Below, piece by piece: positions 54,547 through 62,792 of a stretch of DNA of 64,000 nt. The stretch comes from Faecalicatena sp. Marseille-Q4148 (GTDB lineage Bacteria; Bacillota; Clostridia; Lachnospirales; Lachnospiraceae): NCBI GenBank assembly GCA_018228665.1, contig CP073692.1:124001-188000 (forward strand), given 5' to 3'. The notes under the pieces are model-generated. The model was given only the letters and a program-made list of their open reading frames with translations. It did not search any database and had not been told where the DNA came from. The position numbers were made by a program, and so were the translations under genes. Position 1 is the first letter of the stretch, and each line of letters opens with the position of its first letter.

Positions 54547-56199
54547 ATGGAATGGAAAGAAGTTGCAGCGTTGATTTTTGACGATGTAGAGAAAGAGGCA
54601 GCAGAGATTGAAGCTGCTTATCCAAGAAGAAACTTAAAAGAGGGGGCATGTGTGACAAGATTTGCACCAAGCCCGACAGGATATATGCATGTAGGAGGAC
54701 TGTATGCAGCACTTGTTTCATGGAGAATGGCAGCGCAGTCTGACGGTGTGTTTTACTTAAGAATTGAAGATACCGATGCGAAGCGTGAGATTGAAGACGG
54801 AATCGGACAGATTGTTTCTGCTTTACATCAGTATGGGATTGAGTTTGACGAGGGACCTTTTGAACCGGAAAGAGGTGTTTATGGTCCGTATATTCAGAGT
54901 CACAGAAAACAGATTTATCGTGCCTATGTGAAACGTCTGATGGAAGAAGGCGGAGCATACCCGTGCTTCTGTACAGAAGAAGCGCTTGCTGCAATCCGTA
55001 AGGAGCAGGAAGAGAAGAAAGAAGATATGGGTTATTACGGAGAATACGCCGCATGCAGAAAGTTATCTCCGGAAGAAGCTTATGAGAGAGTAAAACGTGG
55101 GGATAAGTTTGTTGTGCGTCTTCGTTCCAATGGGGATAAAGAGAAGAAAGCAGTTTGCCATGACCTGATCAAAGGAGATATTGAACTGCCGGAGAACATC
55201 AATGATGTTGTGCTCTTAAAGACAGATGGGATTCCGACTTACCATGCAGCCCATGCTATCGACGATTACCTGATGGGAACAACACACGTTATCCGCGGAG
55301 ATGAGTGGATTTCTTCTTATCCGATCCACGAACAGTTATTTGCAGCGTTTGGCTTCCCGCTTCCGGCTTATGCGCATATTGCTCCGATTATGAAGAGCGA
55401 GAATGGTTCTAAGAGAAAACTCAGTAAGAGAAAAGATCCGGAAGCAGCAGTGAGCTATTACAGTGAGCAGGGATATCCGAAGGAATCTCTGATAGAATAT
55501 ATGCTGACGATTGCCAACTCTGACTATGAAGAGTGGAGACGTGATAATCCGGAGGCAGATAATTCTGAATTTGAATTCCGACTTTCCAAAATGAGTGTCA
55601 GCGGAGCGCTGTTTGACATTGTGAAATTAAATGATATCAGCAAGCGCGTCATTGCAGAGAAGACAGAAGAGCAGTTATTTGAAGAAATCAAAGCCTGGGC
55701 AGCAAACTACGATGAGAAACTTTCAGCAATCATTGAAGCCGATGAGGAAAAGTTCAAAGGCAGCATTAAGCTTTGGAAATATAATGGCAACAAAGTGCGC
55801 CGTGACGTTGGGAAATGGTCTGATCTGTCAGAAATGTATCCATACCTCTACAATCTGGAGAAGACGATTGATGCCTATGAATTTGACGAGACAAGACCGA
55901 AAGAAGACATTATTGAGCTTCTGGACGCTTATCTGGAAGGGTATGAGTTTGATACAGATGCGGAAAAATGGTTTGAAGATGTGAAAGTAATTGCAGGAGC
56001 GAAAAACTACTGTGCAAATAAGAAAGAATATAAGGCGAATCCGGAAGCGTATAAAGGAATGATTGCAGATGCCTGCGGTATGCTCCGCGTTGCGGTAACA
56101 GGACATAAAAATACGCCGGATCTGTATTCCATTATTCAGTTTGTCGGCAAAGACATTTTTGAAGCCCGCGTGCGTGCCTGCATTGAGAAATTAAAATAA
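54547..56199 (+). CDS. gltX: Glutamyl-tRNA synthetase (nonclassical, long form)
   Basis: Charges tRNA-Glu. The HIGH region RFAPSPTGYMHVGGLYAAL is of GluRS type and the KMSKS equivalent is KRKLSKRKDPEAA. The protein has 550 residues, longer than the usual 465-490, with about 35 residues before the HIGH region and inserts in the C-terminal half. It keeps a GluRS-like core but differs from most; some clostridia have this form. Since glnS is also present, this enzyme need not charge tRNA-Gln. GAGGAAG precedes the ATG. Confidence 0.92.
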   Translation: MEWKEVAALIFDDVEKEAAEIEAAYPRRNLKEGACVTRFAPSPTGYMHVGGLYAALVSWRMAAQSDGVFYLRIEDTDAKREIEDGIGQIVSALHQYGIEFDEGPFEPERGVYGPYIQSHRKQIYRAYVKRLMEEGGAYPCFCTEEALAAIRKEQEEKKEDMGYYGEYAACRKLSPEEAYERVKRGDKFVVRLRSNGDKEKKAVCHDLIKGDIELPENINDVVLLKTDGIPTYHAAHAIDDYLMGTTHVIRGDEWISSYPIHEQLFAAFGFPLPAYAHIAPIMKSENGSKRKLSKRKDPEAAVSYYSEQGYPKESLIEYMLTIANSDYEEWRRDNPEADNSEFEFRLSKMSVSGALFDIVKLNDISKRVIAEKTEEQLFEEIKAWAANYDEKLSAIIEADEEKFKGSIKLWKYNGNKVRRDVGKWSDLSEMYPYLYNLEKTIDAYEFDETRPKEDIIELLDAYLEGYEFDTDAEKWFEDVKVIAGAKNYCANKKEYKANPEAYKGMIADACGMLRVAVTGHKNTPDLYSIIQFVGKDIFEARVRACIEKLK

Positions 56200-56265
56200 T
56201 TGAGATGTTGTTTTGAAAAAATTGCTGTGCAGATACACATTTTTCAGAAAATTGCATAAGATATA

Positions 56266-56294
56266 TTGACAAATATAATTTACCGTGGTAAAGT
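56266..56294 (+). promoter_or_regulatory. Promoter of the trpXYZ T-box operon
   Basis: TTGACA (56266-56271) and TAAAGT (56289-56294) are 17 nt apart. Confidence 0.65.
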
Positions 56295-56304
56295 GTAGAA
56301 CATA

Positions 56305-56580
56305 GAAAAACCGTTGAGAAAGAGGAGTAAGTGATCAGGCGATATCACAGAGAGCAGCAGATGGTGGGATTGCTGTATGGAGCAGATGACTGAATGGACT
56401 TTCGAGGGCAGCTTGAACAGATGAATTTTCATTTAAGTAGACGCTGACGGGAACCGAACCCGTTACCAATTAGGAATGTATGTTAGTACATGAGAGAGTG
56501 GACAGATTGTCAAGTTGAGTGGTACCGCGATAATAAGATTTTATTACCGTCTCAGGCGAATAGCCTGGGGCGGTTTTTTC
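56305..56580 (+). promoter_or_regulatory. T-box leader, probably tryptophan type
   Basis: The gap 56200-56692 holds this leader. Stem I runs from about 56310; AGTAAGTGA forms the left side of the specifier loop and GAATGGAC the right, with TGG (Trp) at 56395-56397. The T-box GTGGTACCGCG lies at 56519-56529. Trp fits the downstream TrpXYZ-type importer. The T-box UGGU would pair best with discriminator A, whereas many bacterial tRNA-Trp carry G there (a U-G pair), so specificity needs checking. Confidence 0.82.
56547..56579 (+). terminator. T-box terminator before trpX
   Basis: CCGTCTCAGGC pairs with GCCTGGGGCGG (with G-U pairs) around GAATA, followed by TTTTTT. Confidence 0.85.
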
Positions 56581-56692
56581 GTTGTATCGACCATTGACAG
56601 CCCCTTCTGAACTGACATGGATCAGAGAGTGAGGCATAGAACTCTTTGGTTGGCAAAACGCGAAAATGCAGAATAAAGAAGGAGAATGAATT

Positions 56693-57715
56693 ATGAAGAG
56701 AAAAGTAACAGCAATTTTACTGGCAGCAGCATTCACAATGGGAGTATTCACAGGATGCGGAAATGCAAAAAATGAAGCAAAGGGCAGTCAAAGCAAGGCA
56801 GAAGAATATCAGATCGGAATTTCACAGTTTGCAGAGCATGGTTCTCTTGATAATTGTCGGGAAGGCTTTTTGGAAGGTCTGAAAGAAGAAGGAATTGAAG
56901 AGGGAAAGAATCTTACCGTTACTTATAAAAATGCAGCAGCAGATATGGGAACGGCAGGACAGATTGCAGATACGTTTGTATCTGATCAGGCAGATCTGAT
57001 CTGCGCCATAGCAACACCGAGCGCTCAGACAGCCTATAATGCAGCCATGGATATGGGAATTCCGGTAATCTATACTGCTGTGACAGATACAGCAGCAGCG
57101 CAGTTGACAGATGAGGAAGGAAATCCGGTTGGAGAAGTGACAGGAACGAGCGATCAGCTTCCGATTGAAGAACAATTGAAAATGATCCGGGAGATGCTTC
57201 CGGAGGCGAAGACCATTGGAATTATGTATACAACAAGTGAAGCGAACTCTATTTCAGCCATTGAAACTTATGAAAAACTGGCGCCGGAGTATGGATTTAC
57301 GATTGAAAAGGCAGGTATTACAGCAACAGCAGATATTCCTCTGGCAGCGGAAAGTCTGTTATCAAAAGTAGACTGCATGACAAATCTGACAGACAATACA
57401 GTAGTAAACTCGCTTACCACAATTTTAGAAAAAGCAACGAAGAAAAGTATTCCGGTATTTGGAAGTGAGATTGAACAGGTAAAACTTGGATGCCTGGCAG
57501 CAGAGGGACTGGATTATGTGGAACTTGGCAAGCAGACAGGACGTATGGCAGCCAAAGTGTTGAAAGGTGAAGCAAAAGCAAGTGAAATGACGGCAGAAGT
57601 CATCGAAGGAAGCAGTCTTTATATCAACACAGAAGCAGCAGAAGCGCTTGGTATTCAGATTCCGGAGTCACTGAATGAAAGAGCAGCAGAAGTGTTCGAG
57701 ACAATTTCCCAATAG
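56693..57715 (+). CDS. trpX: ABC transporter substrate-binding lipoprotein, TrpX type
   Basis: Periplasmic-type binding protein of 340 residues anchored by lipid: signal ILLAAAFTMGVFTGCGN with the lipobox Cys near residue 22. The mature part belongs to the COG2984 family: YQIGISQFAEHGSLDNCREG, VSDQADLICAIATPSAQ, IMYTTSEANS and PVFGSEIEQVKLGCLA. Tryptophan as ligand is inferred from the Trp-type T-box and the known trpXYZ regulon. AAGGAGA precedes the ATG. Confidence 0.83.
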   Translation: MKRKVTAILLAAAFTMGVFTGCGNAKNEAKGSQSKAEEYQIGISQFAEHGSLDNCREGFLEGLKEEGIEEGKNLTVTYKNAAADMGTAGQIADTFVSDQADLICAIATPSAQTAYNAAMDMGIPVIYTAVTDTAAAQLTDEEGNPVGEVTGTSDQLPIEEQLKMIREMLPEAKTIGIMYTTSEANSISAIETYEKLAPEYGFTIEKAGITATADIPLAAESLLSKVDCMTNLTDNTVVNSLTTILEKATKKSIPVFGSEIEQVKLGCLAAEGLDYVELGKQTGRMAAKVLKGEAKASEMTAEVIEGSSLYINTEAAEALGIQIPESLNERAAEVFETISQ

Positions 57716-57765
57716 AAGGGAAACTTGTAGAAAAACAGATATCGAAGGAATGGGGGACAATCAAC

Positions 57766-58653
57766 ATGAATCTGATCATATCAATTCTGGAGCAGGGATT
57801 CATTTACGGAATTCTGGCGCTGGGAGTTTATATCACATACAAAATACTGGATTTTCCGGATCTGACAGTAGACGGAAGCTTTCCGCTTGGCGCTGCCATT
57901 AGTGCGGCAATGCTTACGCGGGGCCTTAATCCATTTTTGACACTATTCATATCTTTTGCAGCAGGAGCAGCCGCAGGAATCTGTACGGGACTGATCCATG
58001 TGAAATGCAAAGTGCGGGATCTGCTGTCCGGAATTATTATGATGACAGCGCTCTGGACGATCAATCTCAGAATTGCAGGGACGTCAAATGTTCCGCTGTT
58101 TTCGCAGAAAACCATTTTTTCCAATGCATTGCTGAACAAGATTGTTCCGAAAGGATTACTTCCGTATCGCACATTGCTTATCATTGTTATTATCGCAGTG
58201 CTTGCAAAAATCCTGCTTGATCTGTATATGAAAACCCGTTCCGGATACCTTCTGCGGGCGGTTGGTAACAATGAAACACTTGTTACATCCCTTGCAAAAG
58301 ATGCAGGCAATGTGAAGATTCTTGGACTTGCGATTGCCAATGGACTTGTGTCAATGGCTGGCTGTATTTTCTGTCAGGAGGAAAGAGTTTTTGAAATTTC
58401 TATGGGTACCGGTGCAATTGTGATCGGTCTGGCAAGTGTGATTATCGGAACAAGCCTGTTTAAAAATATATCGTTACTTCAGACAACAACAACGGTTCTG
58501 ATCGGTGCAGTGATCTATAAAGCCTGTGCGGCGCTGGCAATCCGGAATTTTGAGCCGCAGGATATGAAATTGATCACGGCGGTACTGTTTCTTGTGATTT
58601 TAATCATTAGTATGGACAGAAAGAAGAGGGTAAAGAAACATGCTGGAGCTTAA
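57766..58653 (+). CDS. trpY: ABC transporter permease, TrpY type
   Basis: A 295-residue membrane protein with about eight helices of the branched-chain/BMP-type permease fold. DFPDLTVDGSFPLGAAISA and RAVGNNETLVTSLAKDAGN are characteristic of this COG4120 permease. 50 nt downstream of trpX and overlapping trpZ by 14 nt. GGGGGACAA is the ribosome binding region. Confidence 0.85.
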   Translation: MNLIISILEQGFIYGILALGVYITYKILDFPDLTVDGSFPLGAAISAAMLTRGLNPFLTLFISFAAGAAAGICTGLIHVKCKVRDLLSGIIMMTALWTINLRIAGTSNVPLFSQKTIFSNALLNKIVPKGLLPYRTLLIIVIIAVLAKILLDLYMKTRSGYLLRAVGNNETLVTSLAKDAGNVKILGLAIANGLVSMAGCIFCQEERVFEISMGTGAIVIGLASVIIGTSLFKNISLLQTTTTVLIGAVIYKACAALAIRNFEPQDMKLITAVLFLVILIISMDRKKRVKKHAGA

Positions 58654-59413
58654 AGAAATTGACAAATATTATAATCCGGGAACATTAAATGAGATGTGCC
58701 TTTTTGAACATTTTAATCTGCAGATTGAGGATGGAGAATTTGTTTCGGTTGTCGGAAGTAACGGTTCCGGTAAAACATCTATGTTAAACATTATCTGTGG
58801 AAGTATTCCGGTGGAATCCGGTAAAATTTTTATAAATGGGAAAGATATTACAAAGGAAAAGGAGTTCCGGCGCAGCCGCAGAATTGGAAGAGTGTACCAG
58901 AATCCGGCGCTTGGAACTTGTCCGGACATGACGATTTTGGAAAATATGTCGTTGGCAGATCATAAAGGAAGTTTTTTTGGACTGCAAAGAGGAACAAACC
59001 GAAAGCAGATAGAACATTACCGGGAATTGCTTCGCCAGTTAAATCTTGGACTGGAACAAAAACTGGATACAAAAGTAGGAGCGCTTTCCGGGGGACAGCG
59101 TCAGGCAATGGCACTTTTAATGTCTACTATGACGCCGATTGATTTTCTGATTTTAGATGAGCATACGGCAGCATTAGATCCAAAGACAGCAGACTTAATT
59201 ATGGAGTTGACAGATCAGATTGTGAAGGAGAAGCATATCACAACGATAATGGTTACTCATAATCTTCGTTATGCGGTGGAATATGGAAGCCGCCTTTTGA
59301 TGATGCATCAGGGGCAGTGTGTGTTGGATAAAAAAGGTAAGGAAAAGGCAGTTCTTACGATTGATGATATTCTAAAACAATTTAATGAGATCAGTATAGA
59401 ATGCGGGAATTAG
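58640..59413 (+). CDS. trpZ: ABC transporter ATP-binding protein, TrpZ type
   Basis: ATPase of 257 residues with Walker A GSNGSGKTSML (residues 39-49), signature LSGGQRQAMALLM, Walker B FLILDEHTAALD and switch His in MVTHNLRYAVE. GRVYQNPALGTCPDMTILEN is the Q-loop region of this family. The DEHTAALD form is usual for COG1101 ATPases. Last gene of the trpXYZ unit. Confidence 0.86.
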   Translation: MLELKEIDKYYNPGTLNEMCLFEHFNLQIEDGEFVSVVGSNGSGKTSMLNIICGSIPVESGKIFINGKDITKEKEFRRSRRIGRVYQNPALGTCPDMTILENMSLADHKGSFFGLQRGTNRKQIEHYRELLRQLNLGLEQKLDTKVGALSGGQRQAMALLMSTMTPIDFLILDEHTAALDPKTADLIMELTDQIVKEKHITTIMVTHNLRYAVEYGSRLLMMHQGQCVLDKKGKEKAVLTIDDILKQFNEISIECGN

Positions 59414-59447
59414 ACAGAAGCAGTGAAATTTTTGGTGCATTTGTATA

Positions 59448-59509
59448 TTGACTTTCCTATAGTGTATAAGGTACTATATTACATGGTCTTTATACACTAT
59501 ATTGTGTTT
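59448..59509 (+). promoter_or_regulatory. nrdDG control region with NrdR-like boxes
   Basis: TTGACT (59448-59453) and TACTAT (59472-59477), 18 nt apart, form a promoter. A strong NrdR-like palindrome ACACTATATTGTGT lies at 59494-59507 and shares ACACTATAT with the nrdAB box. Weaker related sequences are CTATAGTGT in the spacer (59457-59465) and GTACTATATTACAT (59471-59484). Confidence 0.7.
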
Positions 59510-59577
59510 AAAAGGTAGAAATGTATACAATATATACGAATCATAGATTTGATTATAGGAGAGGAAGGAGTAAGGCA

Positions 59578-61698
59578 ATGCTGAAAGTAATCAAGAAAGA
59601 CGGTACTGCAGAAGAGTTTAATGTACAGAAGGTTGTTGTGGCAGTCAATAAGTCTGCCTATCGTGTACTTGTAAAATTTACAGAAGAAGAATTACAGGAT
59701 ATCTGTCGTTTTGTGGAAGAAAAAGTAAAAGAGATGGGTGTAGATGAAGTACATATTCCGCAGATGCATAATATTGTCGAAGGTGCGCTTGAGCGGGTGA
59801 ATCCGCTTGTGGCGAAGAGTTATCGGGATTATCGCAACTATAAGCAGGATTTTGTTCAGATGCTGGATGAAGTGTACAAGAAGAGTCAGTCGATTATGTA
59901 TATCGGAGACAAAGAAAACAGTAATACGGACAGCGCCCTTGTTTCTACAAAACGGAGTCTGATCTTTAATGAGCTGAATAAAGAGCTCTACAAGAAGTTC
60001 TTCCTGACAGTTGAGGAAGTTCAGGCGATCCGTGACGGTTATATTTATATTCATGATATGTCTGCAAGACGCGATACAATGAACTGCTGTCTGTTTGATG
60101 TGCAGAATGTACTGTCCGGCGGATTTGAGATGGGAAATCTCTGGTATAACGAACCGAAGACACTGGATACGGCATTTGATGTTATCGGGGATATCGTACT
60201 GAGCGCTGCAAGTCAGCAATATGGCGGATTTACTGTTCCGAGCGTAGATGATATTCTTGAACCGTATGCGAGAAAATCTCATGAAAAATATATTGAAAAA
60301 TACAGAAGCCTGGGATTGGATGAAGAAGTCGTACAGCAGATAGCATGGAAAGATCTCGAGAAAGAAATGGAACAGGGCTTCCAGGGATGGGAGTATAAAT
60401 TTAACTCCGTATCTTCAAGTCGTGGTGATTATCCATTTATTACGGTAACAGCCGGAATCAATACTTCCAGGTATGGTAAGCTGGCAACGATTACGATGCT
60501 GAGAGTGCGCCAAAACGGGCAGGGCAAACCGGGACATAAAAAACCGGTATTATTCCCGAAGATTGTATTTCTGTATGATGAGAACCTTCACGGACCGGGG
60601 AAAGAACTGGAAGATGTATTTGAAGCAGGAATTGAGTGCTCCAGTAAGACAATGTATCCGGACTGGTTAAGTCTGACCGGTAAGGGATATGTGGCAAGTA
60701 TGTACAAACGCTATGGAAAAGTCATCAGCCCAATGGGATGCCGTGCATTCCTTTCTCCGTGGTATGAGAGAGGCGGCATGAGTCCGGCAGATGATAATGA
60801 TAAACCGGTTTTTGTTGGAAGATTTAATATTGGTGCGATCAGTCTTCACCTTCCGATGATTTATGCGAAAGCGAAACAGGAGAGCAAAGATTTCTTCAAA
60901 GTGCTTGACTATTATCTGGAATTGATCCGCCAGCTCCATATTCGTACTTATGAATATCTTGGAGAAATGAAAGCGTCAACGAATCCGCTGGCTTATTGTG
61001 AAGGAGGATTCTACGGTGGTAATCTTGGACTGTATGATAAGATTAAACCGCTTTTAAAATCCGCAACAGCATCCTTTGGGATCACAGCGCTGAATGAGCT
61101 GCAGCAGCTTCACAATAAGAAATCTCTTGTGGAGGACGGTGCTTTTGCACTTGAGACAATGGAATACATTAACAAGCGCATTAATGAATTTAAAGAAGAA
61201 GACGGACATCTGTATGCAATTTACGGCACTCCGGCAGAGAATCTCTGTGGTGTTCAGGTTCAGCAGTTCCGCAAGAAATATGGGATCATTGAAAATGTTT
61301 CTGACCGTCCATATGTAAGTAACAGTTTCCACTGTCATGTAACAGAAGAGATTACGCCGATTGAAAAACAGAATTTGGAAGGAAGATTCTGGGATCTTCT
61401 CAATGGCGGGAAAATTCAGTATGTAAAATATCCGATCAATTATAATAAAGAGGCGATCAAATCACTTGTACGCCGTGCAATGGAACTTGGATTTTATGAA
61501 GGTGTGAATCTGTCATTGGCTTACTGTGATGACTGTGGTCATGAAGAGCTTTCGATGGATGTATGTCCGGTTTGTGGAAGTTCAAATCTAACAAAAATTG
61601 ACCGGATGAACGGATATTTATCCTATTCCCGCGTAAAGGGCGATACTCGTCTGAATGACGCGAAAATGGCAGAAATTGCGGAAAGGAAAAGTATGTAA
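59578..61698 (+). CDS. nrdD: Anaerobic ribonucleoside-triphosphate reductase (class III)
   Basis: Glycyl-radical enzyme that reduces ribonucleoside triphosphates without oxygen. With ATG 59578 the protein has 706 residues and starts MLKVIKKDGTAEEFN, an ATP-cone domain (1-90) for dATP control. The thiyl Cys region, NSFHCHVTEEI, the zinc site CDDCGHEE with CPVCG, and the glycyl-radical motif RMNGYLSYS near the end are visible. GGAAGGAG precedes this ATG; an earlier one at 59521 lacks a site. The TAA overlaps the nrdG ATG. Confidence 0.95.
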   Translation: MLKVIKKDGTAEEFNVQKVVVAVNKSAYRVLVKFTEEELQDICRFVEEKVKEMGVDEVHIPQMHNIVEGALERVNPLVAKSYRDYRNYKQDFVQMLDEVYKKSQSIMYIGDKENSNTDSALVSTKRSLIFNELNKELYKKFFLTVEEVQAIRDGYIYIHDMSARRDTMNCCLFDVQNVLSGGFEMGNLWYNEPKTLDTAFDVIGDIVLSAASQQYGGFTVPSVDDILEPYARKSHEKYIEKYRSLGLDEEVVQQIAWKDLEKEMEQGFQGWEYKFNSVSSSRGDYPFITVTAGINTSRYGKLATITMLRVRQNGQGKPGHKKPVLFPKIVFLYDENLHGPGKELEDVFEAGIECSSKTMYPDWLSLTGKGYVASMYKRYGKVISPMGCRAFLSPWYERGGMSPADDNDKPVFVGRFNIGAISLHLPMIYAKAKQESKDFFKVLDYYLELIRQLHIRTYEYLGEMKASTNPLAYCEGGFYGGNLGLYDKIKPLLKSATASFGITALNELQQLHNKKSLVEDGAFALETMEYINKRINEFKEEDGHLYAIYGTPAENLCGVQVQQFRKKYGIIENVSDRPYVSNSFHCHVTEEITPIEKQNLEGRFWDLLNGGKIQYVKYPINYNKEAIKSLVRRAMELGFYEGVNLSLAYCDDCGHEELSMDVCPVCGSSNLTKIDRMNGYLSYSRVKGDTRLNDAKMAEIAERKSM

Positions 61699-62186
61699 TG
61701 CGTTATCATAATATCACAAAGGATGATATGTTAAATGGAGACGGACTCCGGGTAGTACTGTGGGTATCCGGATGTGATCATTGCTGTAAAGAATGTCAGA
61801 ATCCGATCACATGGGATCCGAACAGCGGACTTATTTTTGATGAGTCTGCAAAGAAAGAACTTTTTGATGAATTAGAGAAAAGTTATGTCAGTGGAATTAC
61901 ATTCAGCGGCGGAGATCCGCTTCACGCAAACAATATATATGAAATCAAAGAACTGGCAAAAGAAATCCGTACAAAATTTCCGGAGAAAACAATCTGGCTT
62001 TATACCGGGTGTACATGGGAAGAGATTAGAACGATGGAAATTGTTAAGTATGTAGATGTAATTGTAGACGGGGAGTTCCAGATCGAGAAGTTTGATGCAA
62101 ACCTGCATTGGAAGGGAAGTGCGAATCAGCGGGTAATAGATGTTCCTGCAACGCTGAAAGCCGGAACAGTCGTACTGCATGCATAA
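61698..62186 (+). CDS. nrdG: Anaerobic ribonucleotide reductase activating enzyme
   Basis: Radical SAM activase that makes the glycyl radical on NrdD. The 162-residue protein has the CX3CX2C motif in SGCDHCCKECQNP, with an extra Cys inside, and the GGDP block in TFSGGDPLHANN. Coupled to nrdD by a TAATG overlap. Confidence 0.95.
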   Translation: MRYHNITKDDMLNGDGLRVVLWVSGCDHCCKECQNPITWDPNSGLIFDESAKKELFDELEKSYVSGITFSGGDPLHANNIYEIKELAKEIRTKFPEKTIWLYTGCTWEEIRTMEIVKYVDVIVDGEFQIEKFDANLHWKGSANQRVIDVPATLKAGTVVLHA

Positions 62187-62213
62187 CCAATAGAAGAAGA
62201 GGAAAGAACAGAC

Positions 62214-62732
62214 ATGAGAAGAATTGCGAGATTTCATAAAGTAAGTAAAGAACGGTTTGAATCCGACTGGACGGATACATTTGGAGAAGCTGTGGAAGGG
62301 CAGAAGCCGATTGGTGAAATTTATGAGGCAATCCGGCTTCCGAAACGTGCTACGAAAGGCAGCGCGGGATATGATTTTTTTGCGCCGGCTGCTTTCACAT
62401 TAAAACCGGGCGAGACAGTTAAGATTCCAACAGGGATCCGGGTAGAAATGGAGTATGACTGGGTGCTGAAATGTTATCCGAGGAGCGGACTTGGATTTAA
62501 GTATCGTTTACAGTTGAACAACACCGTCGGAATCATTGACAGTGATTATTTTTATTCAGATAATGAAGGGCATATTTTTGCTAAGATTACAAATGATACA
62601 AAGGAAGGCAAGACGGTCGAGATTCCGGAAGGAACCGGATTTATGCAGGGAATTTTTGTAGAGTATGGTATCACAGTAGATGATGATGCAGACGAGATCC
62701 GAAACGGCGGATTCGGAAGTACAACAAAATAA
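62214..62732 (+). CDS. dut: dUTP diphosphatase (dUTPase family)
   Basis: Hydrolyses dUTP to dUMP and pyrophosphate, keeping uracil out of DNA. The 172-residue protein has the five trimeric dUTPase motifs: KGSAGYDFFA, CYPRSGLGFKY, NNTVGIIDSDYF, a GTGFMQGIF block and the C-terminal NGGFGSTTK. Residues 1-40 are a lead-in not seen in short dUTPases. A dCTP deaminase is less likely, as RSS(L/V)G is replaced by RSGLG. AGAGGAAAG precedes the ATG. It follows nrdG by 27 nt, so nucleotide genes cluster here. Confidence 0.9.
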   Translation: MRRIARFHKVSKERFESDWTDTFGEAVEGQKPIGEIYEAIRLPKRATKGSAGYDFFAPAAFTLKPGETVKIPTGIRVEMEYDWVLKCYPRSGLGFKYRLQLNNTVGIIDSDYFYSDNEGHIFAKITNDTKEGKTVEIPEGTGFMQGIFVEYGITVDDDADEIRNGGFGSTTK

Positions 62733-62792
62733 AGAGAATGAAAATGAAAAGAAGCGGGCATGATAAGTAGCAACAGTTCGAGGAGGAGTTCT

